From Rhizoclosmatium globosum (Eukaryota > Chytridiomycota > Chytridiomycetes > Chytridiales > Chytriomycetaceae), in contig MCGO01000159.1 in NCBI GenBank assembly GCA_002104985.1, positions 1-64,000 of the forward strand: DNA of 64,000 bases, in the 5' to 3' direction. Positions 11,691-22,969 of the stretch are shown piece by piece. The stretch's first letter is position 1; every line of letters begins with the position of its first letter. Position numbers and translations under genes: made by a program. Below the pieces are notes generated by a model. The model was not told the DNA's origin, searched no databases, and saw only the letters and a list, made by a program, of their open reading frames with translations.

Positions 11691-11737
11691 TGCTTCGCTG
11701 CTTTCCGTCCAATTCAGTCACCCATTTAATCCACGCT

Positions 11738-13475
11738 ATGATCCTTCCACTCGTTCTCGCTGCTGCCTCGGTTGTCCTCGCTGCACCACTCAGGGAAAGA
11801 GCCGGTACGCCCTTTAACTGATCCCAATAACGTGTCTAACTATTAATTGCATAGCTAACGGAAACGTGGTTGGTGCTTACCTCTTGATTGATCCCAAGGA
11901 TGGACCCACCAAGCTTGCTCAAGTTGTTGCCCAAGCATCTACCATGCCGGTAAACCGCGTTACTCTCTCCTTCGTTCGACCAGACATGTATTATGAGCCT
12001 GGATCCAATACGTTGGTTGGAACTGGATTCAATTATGCCAATTCTGGGGATTACGGGTTTGCTGCAGTCAAGGATGCTGTTTCCAAGATTCAGGCTGCTG
12101 GCGTTGATGTTTACTTGTCGATGGTGAGAATATTAGGTGCTAAACTCTGATTATTAATGAAGGGTTTTTGGGAATAGGGTGGTTGGGACTACAACTGCTG
12201 GCCATACACTTACTTGAGATACTCTGTGGCACCATATGGTGGAGCGAATGCAGACATTATCAAGCAGTATGGAAACGGTAACATCGATAACTGTGTTGAA
12301 GCCAATCAATGGTGTTACGCCTGTGAGCCACCTTCAAACGGAAACTCTGGAGCCGATTCCTTCGCTGTCTTCCCGGAGCCATCTTGGTCGTCTATTTGGA
12401 CTCAAGCCACCGCAGACGTTGTTGCCGCCCAAAATAAGGCAAATTCTCCTGCCGTCGTTTGGCATCCACAAATTTATGGCGGACAGAATTGGACTGATCC
12501 TGCTACTGGAAAGGCTCAAATTGTTGTTGGTAGAGCCGATTTTGCAACCAAAAAGCGCGACCCGTACCAAGACTTGGTGTACTTAGCGAAAGATCTTGGA
12601 TTGGTAGGAATCGACTTGGATTACGAAGAATGTATGTGTTCCTATCCTCATCATAGACTTCCATATAACTATTTTCGTTATAGTCTGGCATGCAGACACT
12701 TTCAAAGTTGGTTCTTCTGATTGTAACGCGTCCAATGGTTGCACTTTGTGGCAAACAGTCTACAAGTACTCTGCGATTGTTCGTGACTTCCAATTGAGCA
12801 TTGCTGCTATCTATCCAACTCTCAAACTTTCCACTGCAGCTGCCGCTGTCGGAGCTTCCGGTGAGACCTGGTGGGGTGGAAACTTAAAAGGCTTGTGGTA
12901 CAACTCATACACGATTATGCCAAGCTTGACTCAGTTTATGACTCAAGGTGCCAATGCCGGTGGATTAAATCTTGCAGACCAACACTCAGTCTAACTACCC
13001 TGGAGGATTCTACTGGGAAATGTACAAGGCTGCCGACTCTGCTGCCAACATTGACGTGAACTCTGTTTCGCAAAAGCTCTGTGCTCAGTTGCTTCCAGGC
13101 CAGACACGTTGCCAGGGTAACTTGCCATCAACCTCTCCTATTCCAGTTACATCCACAACAGCAATTTCTCCAGTTACCACCACCACAGCCGCCCCAGTTC
13201 AAACTACCACCACCGCCGTTATTGTCAAGACAACTACCACTGCAATCATTCCAAAGACTACCACTACTGCTGTCGTCGTCAAGACCACCACCACTGCCAA
13301 GAAGACCACTACGACTGCTGCAGTTAAGACCACCACAGCTGCCTCCGGTGGATACACTGCAGGTGCAGCGTGCACAAACTATGGTGGATGGGCTTGCAAC
13401 AACTCTCTCATTTGCAGCTATGGAGCCGCTGGTACTTTGGTCTGGGTCCAAGTCGGAACCACCGCGTCCTGTTAA
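11738..13475 (+). CDS. Secreted GH18 chitinase-like protein
   Basis: Hydrolyses chitin if active. An N-terminal signal peptide (MILPLVLAAASVVLA) is followed by a GH18 barrel: VYLSMGGWDYN (strand 3 motif) and GLVGIDLDYEE (the DxxDxDxE catalytic motif, with the acid Glu present). A Thr-rich linker then leads to a short Cys-containing C-terminal module (AACTNYGGWACNN...LVWVQVG), probably substrate-binding. Introns follow the signal peptide exon, SMG and YEE. The frame breaks near 12979: GANAGGLNLAD must shift by one base to continue NTQSNYPGGFYWEM. The MxYD segment normally found at this point is not visible, so a small deletion as well as an extra C is possible. The family is sure; activity is doubtful. 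Confidence 0.8.
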
Positions 13476-13557
13476 ATTTCTATCCTCAATCCTCAACACC
13501 TATGCCATAGAAGAATTTACTCGAAATAAACTATATAGTGTATACTAAACTAAAGAA

Positions 13558-15805
13558 TTAACCGATAATGGGTGCTTCCAACACCAATTTCAAGTCTTCT
13601 GGTAAAGTGTCTTGAGACCCTTCCAGCTTCACATTCCCTTGTAATGCTTTCGCCAAAGCTCCATCGCTATCAACACATCGCTCTTCATCATCACTGTCCT
13701 CCTCGTTCACCGAGCTTGCACTCGCAGTCACCGTTCTCGCAATGTTCTCGTTATCATCCAAGAACATCTTGTTTCCTTGCACAGAATTTCTCAAGCTTCG
13801 ACCACTATTTGGACTCGGAACAGCCAAAATCGAACTAGGAATCTTGACAACACCTTCTTCCAATGCATGAGCAACATCACGAAGAATCCCACTAACAGAG
13901 GGCTCCAACGCATCGCCTGGGTTCACAGCACTATTCTGATGAAACATTCTCGACTCACTTGGGGTAATCGCCATTTGCTTGCTTGCAAGCTTACGAAAGT
14001 CGGATGGCGAGCTGATGACGACTTTCCCACTTCCAGATCCTTTGAAGTTGACTGTACTTCCACTTCTTCCGAAACTGTTTTTGCGCGAGATGGAAGCCAT
14101 TGAAGCTGTGAGACTAACGAGCGAGAGGCGTGGGGTTGCACCTGTTTTTTGATGTAGACCAGTTCCTTGGCAGGTTTTGCAAGGAATACACGTTGGACAG
14201 GGCCCACCAGTATTTCTGCAAGAGTACGGCTCGTTGGGATGGATATATCCAAGCGACTGGCAATCGAGGCACGAGGTTTTACCAATGTAGAGACCAGTTC
14301 CGTAACAGTTGGAGCATGTTCTGCAAAACTTGCATTCAACGTTCGGCCCTTTGTCGTGGATCTTGAGACCGTCGATTGGGTGTGAGAATCCTTTACCTGT
14401 AAAAGAATAATCCGATTAATGCCAATAATTTCGTATGTCATTACATACCACTGCATTTATCACAAGGAGCCCGAGTCATTCCCTCCCGTTCTTTCTGTGC
14501 ATTCAATGCCGCTTGTTCTTCCTGGGCTTTAATCATTTGTTTGTATGCTAAAGAGTTGCAGATTTTCAAGTGGTCCTCTTGCGCTTTCCTTTGAACATCG
14601 AGAGAAATAAGTGGCCCTGTACCATATCGGTTGTCCAAGGGACGTTTGTTTTTGTCGGCTTCAAGTACGGATGGAAGGATGTGTAGAAGAGTTCCTGGTT
14701 GGGCATAAGAATATTTTCCTTCCTCGCCATCATGCAGCTCCAAATCCGATCCAAGTGCGTATTTAGTTTCACTTGTGCGTTTTGATAGTGGTGCGTGACT
14801 CTTTGGCAGGTTTGACAGCGGTGTATGATCATCTTCTTCCTCTATCGAAAAAATAAACAAACAGTCAAGGACGAACGTTACACATTGAAACTCACCTTCA
14901 GCGATTGCTTCAGGAAGTCCAGAAGCAATACGAGAGATAGGAGCACTGGTTCCAACCCCAGGCAACATCATACTGGATCCACTAAGCCCTTCAACACCAT
15001 CTGCGTCTCCAAACAAATTCTGCCCTTGTTGAAACCCTAAAAAATCTGAATACGGCCTATTCTCAGACATGCAACTTGCGCTTGTCCCCATTCCCTGATC
15101 AATATCGGCAGAAACCGCACCAACCATCCCCTCCCTCTGCTCCACCTCCAATTCCTTACTCTTCGCAGACTTTGACGCCGACATCTCCCGTGCAGCTCCA
15201 ACCGAACTAATAACCCCGCGTTTCGGCAACGGAACCTGATGCGCCATAAACGCAGCCATATTGATACTACTCCCCGTCGCGCTCGCACTGCCAGCCTTTG
15301 CAAGAGAAAACAAACTGAAGCTTGGTTTCGCTACTTTAGGTAGGAACCCGCTTCCCCTGCAGAGTTTGCACGTGACACAGGTTGAGCAGCGGGCGGTTCG
15401 ACAGGAATATCTGTTGTTGGGGTGTGTATAGCCCAGGGACTGACAGTCTGGACAGGCGTCGTTGTTTCCTGGAATTAAGAGCATGGATGGGGCGGGAGAG
15501 GGTGCACCGAGGTATGGGGATGCACGGCTTGACAGGGGGGCTTCGTCTTCTTCTTCGCTCTCAATGGAGGGCTTAGTTTTTGATGTCCGTTTTGGACTAC
15601 TAGAGGTATCTGACTTTCTGGAAGCAGACTTTGAGTTTCGTCGTTTTGCATTTGGAGAAGTGGGTTGTGATGGAGGTTTTGAGGGTGCCAAGGAAACCTC
15701 GTCTGCCTCGCGTTCATTCTCCTCGGTGAAATTGAGGTCATCGTCCTTGAATATGGGCTCTGATAAAATATCGTCAATGTTGGGCTCAGGTTGAAGGCGG
15801 GGCAT
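13558..15805 (-). CDS. Ser-rich protein with two Cys-rich zinc-ribbon-like clusters
   Basis: Three exons, about 700 residues. The acidic/Ser-rich N-terminus is followed by the first cluster, CPDCQSLGYTHP...YSCRTARCSTCVTCKLCRGSGF. A low-complexity middle follows, then a second larger cluster spanning an intron near 14400-14450: CDKCSGKG, CKFCRTCSNCYGTGL, CLDCQSLGYIHP, YSCR, CPTCIPCKTCQGTGL. The C-terminal 180 residues are Ser-rich and end PIIG. Joins at 14841-14894 and 14400-14450 keep the frame. It is a paralog of the gene at 10035-11463. The CxxCxGxG repeats resemble the DnaJ central zinc domain, but no J domain is present, so a zinc-binding scaffold or RNA/protein-binding role is only a guess. 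Confidence 0.7.
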
Positions 15806-15893
15806 TCTTGATAGTTATATTTGGAAAACTTCGAGAAGTATTGAAGCTGAAAAACTAGTTATTTATTTCGGATATTAAGCTGTGTATAGTATA

Positions 15894-17187
15894 CTAGTCG
15901 CTATCGGATCGTAAATCGTATGCTTCTTCATCCCAATTGTATTCCAATTTTGGTTTCTTTTGAGTGGGTGGTTCTTCATCGGAATCGGCGGTCAAATCAA
16001 CAATTGGCCGTGTAATTGTACGCTTTGAAATACGGGGAATAGCCTTCTGATCAGTGGTCAAGTCTACAACTGGTACATATGAGTTCTTGGTTTCGCGAAT
16101 GATGGGCAATTCTGTCTTGACTTCCGCTTTGACGGGGCTTTTCAAAGATTCTTGCTTTGCTTCTAGCTTCACGTCCCTGTTAATGCTAATATTACTCCCC
16201 ACCTCCGTTTTCACGTCTCGCTTGATTTCAAGTTTCACTTCACGTTTGACGGTACTATCAGATTTAATTTGTTTCGGCGCTTTCGGTGATTTTGTCGGAG
16301 TTGGAGGCATGACTGTCGTAGGTCCCTTGTTCTTCAGGGGAGTATTTGCATTCGACCTTTCAGAGCTTGGAGTTGGAGGAGCTGACGCGATAGCAGCGAC
16401 GGGAAAATCAGCCACCCAATAGTAATCACTTTGACGAGTAGGTCTTCCCAGAGACTTTGCAACTGGCCGAGCCGAGAAGAATTTCTCTTTCCGTTTCAAG
16501 TTCATAAAGAAAGAATCCGGCAGGTTCTTGAACCTCTTATCTCGTTGAGCTTGATTCATAGTCATGACGGATTTGTGAGTAGTCTTGCAGTTCCAACACG
16601 TTTTTCGTTTGAGTGGGTGAGCGATATATTGATTCCAGTTGACCCCCTCCTTCAATGCCACACTTTTTACGATTCCATCCCTCACTCCACATGTATCGCA
16701 TTGAAGGTGACTTGGTTTCCCGACTCGATCTCTGTAATCAATGCCCTTCTTTGCATCCTCCTTCCGTTTCTTTGCCCGCAGCTTTGGATCCAAGTACCAT
16801 TTATTGAACGAGCTGAAGGAAGTGTTTGTTCTGAAGAAGTCAAAGAAGTCTTCAAAGTCAAAGGACCAGTTGTAATCAGAGTGGAAACTGAAGTCTTCAT
16901 TGTCGCCATCGAATGGATTGTGCAAGTTCTGCGCAGGCGCCGCAGTTGATGAAGAAGGGCGCGGCTGTGGCTTTGGGATGTAGGCTGTCGGTCCGGCCTG
17001 AAGTCGCTCGTGGGCACTCGTCAGTTTCTGGAACGCTTCTTTTGTTCCGCCTTTGTCCGGATGGCACTGCAGCGACTCGCGGTGGTACGCCTTCTTGAGC
17101 GCGTTGGTGTGGCGCCAGTTTGAGTGTTGCAAGATCGTCGTCTCTGGTGGGCATTGGTGTTTTTATCAATTGAATGTCCATGTCCAA
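15894..17187 (-). CDS. J-domain (DnaJ-type) protein
   Basis: An Hsp70 co-chaperone by its J domain: NALKKAYHRESLQ followed by CHPDKGG supplies helix II and the HPD loop. After it come a Phe/Asp-rich segment, a possible zinc site made of two CxxC pairs (CDTCGVRDG and CWNCKTTHK), a Lys-rich region and an acidic tail with SUMO-like PIVDLT(A/T)D repeats. The start is unresolved. The frame holding the HPD motif has no ATG before an upstream stop, while the frame from the ATG at 17187 reads DDDLATLKLAP, itself like helix I. Either a base is missing near 17115-17130 or a tiny upstream exon was missed. Confidence 0.65.
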
Positions 17188-17290
17188 CTTACCGAAAGAA
17201 AGGGCAATTACTTAACTTTATGAATACTTTATTTCGATTACATGGTCGAATTTAGAGAAAGAACTGAAAAAAGGAGAAGAATAACCAGCT

Positions 17291-18350
17291 CTACTCAGCC
17301 TTTGTCTTTCCAGCCTTCAAATTGGCCTTTCTGGCAATCTCCTTCTTCACATATCCAGCAGAAACAGTACCACAGAGCCAGTCCCAATGACGGAAAGTAG
17401 ATCCGTAGTTTCCAATAAACTTTTCGTGATGGTAATCATGGAAGTCAGCGCCAGCCCACATTGGGATATAGTGACGAATAGACCATGGGAATTCGTAACC
17501 ACAGTGGTTGTCAACCGTCAAGATCAATCGAACAGCCAACCAGGCAAACACAGTGATAACATGCAAAGAGTACTGGCTGCTTTCATAGTGTCCTCCACAT
17601 CCACCCAACAACCATTGCAATGCACCCTCAGTACAGCTCTTTCCTTCCACCCATTGTCCCATCGTAGAGAGAGACCAAATCAAAGGTCCAACAAAGAACC
17701 CAATTCCCAACACAATCGTCTCTGTAACGGAAGCATACTCCGCAGCAACACCAAATGGAGCAGTGTACAAGTGGTGTTGCTTGTGAATCCATTTGTAAAG
17801 AACACCCCAGTGAAGCGCACGGTGTCCCCAGTAGTGATACGTGTCCTCTGCAAAGACAAAGAAAACAAGCTGAGCAATGATGAGGGCTACGGAAGGGAAT
17901 GGAGCTTCAAGGAACTTCATTCCGAGCGTCTCAGTAATTGGTTTGAAGATGCACATCATTGGGAGTTGGAGAAACAGCTGGGAGAGTGTAACGTGTGTCA
18001 GAACCTTGCGGAGTGTTGATGCGGAGACCATCTTGTCTGGCTAGTAGGTCACATTGGAGCATAAGATGTCAAATTAGTACGTTTTGAACTCATGCGACGA
18101 TAAAAAGCGTCAGACAACACACCTGAATCCGGTACTTCTTGAACGAGGGAATGTAATCAAGAACAGCGTAAGGGAAGTATCGGCCGTAGAAGATGAACTC
18201 GTGCCATGCAAAGAGGATAAGGGCAAGCTTCAGACTTGGGTTCATTGTTCCTTGAAACAGGGAGAACCACGCGAGCTCAAAAGCATTGGGTGTGTAGCCA
18301 TCGGGGATGATTGGCTTCAAATCGTTTCCCGGAAGAGTGACGTTGAGCAT
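17291..18350 (-). CDS. ERG25: C-4 methylsterol oxidase (ergosterol pathway)
   Basis: Removes the C-4 methyl groups of sterols as the first, iron-dependent oxidase of the C-4 demethylation complex at the ER. Two exons are joined across 18038-18122 (RIQ/PDKM). The three histidine boxes of the fatty-acid hydroxylase superfamily are visible: HRALH, HKQHH and HDYHH. There are several hydrophobic segments and a Lys-rich C-terminal end (KAGKTKAE) compatible with ER retrieval. Length (about 325 residues) fits the family. It is adjacent to PPT1 on the same strand with no functional link expected. Confidence 0.92.
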
Positions 18351-18521
18351 AGTGATGGTTTGAACAAACGTTTTTGCAAAATCAGGCCATCCTCGAAAAC
18401 CGAGACAATCTCAAAATGACGATTCCTGACGCGCCAACATCGCGGCGACATCGCAAATCAATTGTATTATAAAATCAATATATTTTCAGAGAGTTTATAA
18501 ACGGAGGTGAAGCAGTGGGAT

Positions 18522-19770
18522 TTAATCCTGAAGCAAGAGCCTTCCTGAATCACTTGATACCAAGTTCGCCAAGTACGTTGGAATAATCTGGTTCACAAAC
18601 ATATCTTCGTCGATTTTCATCTGTCATAAAGTGTCATACAGAGACTCTAAAACCAATGCAATGAACTTACGTGCCCCCCTTCCTGTAGGATTTTATCGAC
18701 GCGTCCGTTCTCATCTAACCATCGAAGACCAATCCAATCTTCGATATAGAGTGGTTGTTGTTCCATAGGTACGACATTGAGTTCTTCATCAAAGAAACCA
18801 AACCACTTTTCGGACGGAATGAGCCAATCAAAAACAAAGCAAGAAATCAACTTACGGAAGTCTCGCTGGGAATGACCATGGTATCTTCACTGAATCGAAT
18901 AAGGACCAGCTTATTGAGGGCCTTCAAGTTTGCTTTGTATTCCTCCCGCTTTGTATCCGTGACTTCGTTGTTAATGAACGGTAAAAAGAGGCTCTTTTCC
19001 AGGTAAGTTTCGTAGTTCTTTGGATCCTAGAATCTTCATTAGATTTGACGGTTGAGTTCGACAAGTCGCCTTGCCTTGAAGTATTGTGCCTGAACAACAC
19101 GATTTTGAACCCACGACAAGTAAGCACCACTTTTTATGAGGCTTCGCATGATGGAACAGTTGGTATCGGATTTGTCCTGGCAGTTGGGTGCATCGCCAAC
19201 ACCTGTACACAGACGGTCCAAATTCAATCAGAACAGGTCCCTCGAGTATTACAACCACAAACCCATATGTGGACTTCCATAAGTAATCAAATTATGTACT
19301 TTCGGTCCATCCGAACACGTCTCCACGTAAGCTCTTAGAAATAGTCCACCCTGTGAAAACCCAATCCCATTGAATCCATTCTGCAATTCAGGCACCGCCT
19401 TCAACTTTTCGCATGTTTCAGCCACCTGGTTCATAAGGATTCCAAAGAATCCTGCATTCTTGTCCTGGTCCTCGGTTGAGCCGAGTTGGACAGAGTGGAC
19501 AAACGTTCCTGGCAGAGCAGTCCCGATGAGATCCGCGATATAGCCCATTGAGTCTGGATTGCAGCACGAGTCGCCCATTCCTTTTATGATTAATGATTCA
19601 GCGGATTGATTTGGCACCAAGGTAGGAACACACCATGCCACAGAACAACTGCCAACAACGAATCAGTCTAATCCTATTCTAATCTAAATCAACAAACCAG
19701 GTCGCTGACTCTTTCCAACAACAAACGAAGCCCGGAAAAGAACAAGAACAAGAACAAGAGAGCCAAGCAT
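18522..19770 (-). CDS. PPT1: Palmitoyl-protein thioesterase, lysosomal/vacuolar
   Basis: Cleaves thioester-linked palmitate from proteins in the lysosome or vacuole. It is spliced from about seven exons. The first codes for a signal peptide (MLGSLVLVLVLFRASF); the next join gives VVLWHGMGDSCC. The nucleophile motif GFSQGG, the catalytic Asp in SEDTMVIP and the catalytic His in QEGGHMKIDEDM are all present, with YLEKSLFLPFINNE and WFGFFDEELN typical of the family. The protein ends SSDSGRLLLQD. It is divergent from the Cys-Pro repeat gene with only 49 bp between the start codons. PPT1 is absent from budding yeast but common in early-diverging fungi. Confidence 0.9.
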
Positions 19771-19819
19771 TCAAGTTACTTTTTTTCAGTTCTTCTTTTT
19801 GGCGCCCAACTTTTGTCCA

Positions 19820-21842
19820 ATGCGCCTTCCATCGCTTCTCTTTGTGTGCTTGGTCATCGCCGTGACAGTTCTCGCGAATTGTCCATTGAAGGAAAAGTGT
19901 CCGTGAGTCACTCGTCTGCTGTCGATTGGTTGATTCGATCGCCATTGCTGATCCCTCCTCCCCCTTCAATAGTTACGTCAAATACTCGCCAACGAAGCAC
20001 GGTGACGATGCTGAGTGCCCCCTCAAAAAGGCTGGATGTCCCTACTACGATCACCACGCAAAGGATAAGTCATTGGCTGACTACTTGACGGAGCAGGATG
20101 GAAAGTGTCCTCTGGATGGGAAATGCCCTTTCTACCAGGTTCAATTGAACTTCAGCCGTGTTCTGAGTGTTAATGTCGTAATTTATTATCGAAGGACTTG
20201 AAGGATGGTAAGAAGGTGGATTTATCAGGCAACGCATGCCCCTTGAAAGACAAGTGGTGAGTTTCCACAAACTGCAATCTGCAAGCAATGAATTTACTCC
20301 AATGATATTCTACATTCGAGGAATTAGCCGTTTCTAATGCCTCAAATAGTCCATACTACAAAACCATCAAGTCTCATGGCGATTCCCTTGATTGCCCACT
20401 TGAAAAGTCATGGTGCGTCATATTATCTTATAGCCTGCTCAAATCGTCCATCTTACCTTTCCTACCTATCTCATTCAACTCGACACTTGATGACACAGTC
20501 CACGTAAGTCACTTTCCCAACCATTCGTCGCTACATATTGAGACTCGACATAGACTTCAAAAAGGATTTTAAAAACGAACGTCACCCTCACCATGGTGGT
20601 TCTGGTGATTCGCATGCTGCAAAAGACTGGTATGTTTGCTCACATCTATCATTACCCTAAGTATTCTGCTAATAATCCTGATAGCCCTTACTTGAAATCC
20701 CACAAAACGCGTCAAGATGATGCCGAGAAGCCGTCTTGCCCAATGAAAGGCAAATGTCCATATGCTGACAAACATCACGTCAAACACGGCGAAGGATGTC
20801 CATTGAAGGAAGGAGGCTGTCCATACTACAAGAAACATGCTGATGATGCGAGTGCTGAAGATTTATTGCATGAGGAGGAAGGTTGTCCACTCAAGAAGGG
20901 TGGCTGTCCTTACTACGACGTGAGTGACGTTTCTATTGGTAAAATGTACTAGCTCTCAGTGTTTGATATAGGATGTGAAGAGTGGAAAGCAAGTCGATTT
21001 GAGCGGAAACGGTTGTCCACTTGCTGAAAAGTGCCCATACTACAAGGAGGCGAAAGAACATGGCGGAGAAAGTGGCTGCCCACTTGCCAAAAAGTGTCCT
21101 CACTTCAACAAGGATGCAACGGCAAAATCTGGCGAGGATGGCGAAACTGTTAAAGAGTGTCCATACCGTGCGAAACAAGCCGCCGAGAAACGTGACGATG
21201 ATGAGGAACCGGTAGCCAAGTGCCCACTCAAGGGAAAATGTCCGTACGCGACCGAGCACCACGCAGCGCATGACGGAAGTGGTTGTCCTTTGAAGAAAGG
21301 CGGATGTCCATATTACAATGAGCACGCCAAAGACGGAGACGTTGCGGATATGCTTCAACATGAAGGAGGATGTCCACTCAAGGAAAAGTGCCCTTATTAC
21401 GAAGTAAGAGTTTATTGAGGTTTCGTTGTATTCTTATGATTTCCCTTCAGGCTATCAAAAATGGTGAAAAGGTTGACTTCACTGGAACCAAGTGCCCTCT
21501 CGCAGAAAAGTGTCCTTATTACAAGGATGTGAAGGAACATGGTCCGTCTGCCGATTGTCCTCTCGAGAAGTCTTGTCCTCGTGAGTTCCCTTCTTGAACA
21601 GTGAACTCAAATTTAAAACCTTTCTGGCAGACTTCAAGAAAGACTTTAAGAAGGGCGGTCACGCTCATCACGGTGGCAAACACGATTCTCACGATGCTAA
21701 GGATTGGTTTGTGTTCTCCAAAGGTTACTAAACCAAGCAACCTAACAACACATCTTATTACAGTCCTTATCTCAAAAATCACAAAACTAAAAATGTCGAA
21801 AAGGATCATTTGGCCGAGCCTGTGAGACATGACGAACTCTAG
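19820..21842 (+). CDS. ER-retained Cys-Pro repeat protein (novel architecture)
   Basis: About 468 residues from some ten exons. A signal peptide (MRLPSLLFVCLVIAVTVLA) and a C-terminal HDEL place it in the ER lumen. The mature chain is three tandem units of about 145 residues. Each contains eleven cysteines, and all 33 are followed by proline: CPLKxKCPY, CPLKxGGCPYY, CPLxxKCPYY, CPLEKSCPHF and KDCPYLKxHKT recur in order. Between them lie His-, Lys- and Asp-rich spacers (HHVKHG, GKKVDLSG). Introns often split the TGT codon of a CP pair. Cys-Pro is the core of heme regulatory motifs and the spacers are His-rich, so heme or metal binding, or a redox role, is possible; nothing proves it. I know of no named family with this layout. 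An AATAAA signal follows at about 21897. Confidence 0.85.
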
Positions 21843-21896
21843 TGGAATCATGGACACTTCTTTCGGACTACCCATAACTCTAAGTTTATTGAGATG

Positions 21897-21902
21897 AATA
21901 AA
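21897..21902 (+). terminator. Polyadenylation signal AATAAA after the Cys-Pro gene
   Basis: AATAAA occurs about 55 bp after the HDEL stop codon and before the convergent gene end at 21940. It is a sequence match only. Confidence 0.35.
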
Positions 21903-21939
21903 ACACGATTGAAGTAAGCTCTAAGCTCAAAGATGACAT

Positions 21940-22807
21940 TTATCGTTGCGGGCTTCCAGCAGACGATGGTCTTTCAAACACATCAGCTGGAAACACTTCC
22001 TTCAATACACACTTGACATCATTCCCAGAACTCAGAGTATACACCCTCCAAAATGAGTCTCCATCTCGTCCAACCTGCAATAACTCAAAGTTGGGTAAGA
22101 TGTTGAGGTATCTGAACAACTGTCCGATTCCAATCTTTTCCTCCACCACTAAGCGCAAGTATTCCGGGTTCCACAATGTAACTGTACTTGTCGCCGTACA
22201 AAGCACTTGATTCGCACAAATGAGTTCGACATGTCGATCAAATTCCGCAAGAATTGCTCCAGAAGAAGGCGTAGTTCCCACCGCATTCTTTTCAGGCACC
22301 GTCCGCTCGTTTTTGATAATCTTGACAGTGACAGGTGAATTGTAGAATGCACTATTATTCATTTGTCATCATCCGCCACATCTTCAAAACACAGCACATA
22401 CCTCAAGATCCTCTGCACGTTTCCATTCGCAGTCAACAAGATCCGTTCTAAAGGCGAATAGTCATCCGGAAGCGACACAGACGTCTCTCGCATAGACATG
22501 ATATCACCCTAGGAAACAAAAGTGAAAACGTCAATGTCCAACACCAACAAAAGAAACAAAAGTAGCCAATTACAAAGTGAGGTGGCGGAGGTATCAGATG
22601 CTTATTGCTCTTTCCACGGATGGCAGCGTCGCAGTCTTCGTCGACGCCTCGCATGGTTTCCATTAGGGCGTCGTAGGCAGCCTTCAGTTCGTCTAGCCGC
22701 CTGAGTCGGAGACTTGTTACATCGGTTTCGGCGGAGGATGAGGCGGTTGAGATCTTGCTCCCAATTGAACTGGTGACAAGCTCAAATGTGGCTGAGATGT
22801 TGGACAT
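21940..22807 (-). CDS. UbiC-like-fold (chorismate lyase/UTRA superfamily) protein
   Basis: Three exons give about 240 residues. The N-terminus is a predicted helix (MSNISATFELVTSSIGSK... with LRRLDELKAAYDALMETM). The rest, ERILLTANGNVQRIL, SAFYNSPVTVKII, a middle strand region, then EEKIGIGQLFRYLNILPNFE and FWRVYTLSSG, resembles the chorismate pyruvate-lyase/UTRA fold (LLLTxDGTVTRLLxAxxxxPVxV). The enzyme's function in bacteria is ubiquinone synthesis; eukaryotic members are uncharacterised, so only the fold is suggested. Joins at GDIMSM and RIL/SAFYN keep frame. It is convergent with the Cys-Pro gene. Confidence 0.6.
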
Positions 22808-22969
22808 GTCTTTTTGGAAGGGATTTATAGCTCTTCATATAAAAAAGGAAATAACTAGGGTCGACTAAAGTATGAATCATCATCCGTGGAGTTTCTTTGA
22901 GTTAGAATCGGTTACAAGGAAAACCCGTGGTCACTTTTGGAGTGAAATTCCAAGAATCCGAATACAAAA

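Noticed and set aside
15462..15794. A 110-codon plus-strand ORF
   Set aside because: It is the shadow of the acidic Ser-rich exon of the Cys-rich gene on the minus strand.
17387..18019. A 210-codon plus-strand ORF
   Set aside because: It lies antisense to ERG25, whose histidine boxes and frame are unambiguous; the plus-strand translation shows no motif.
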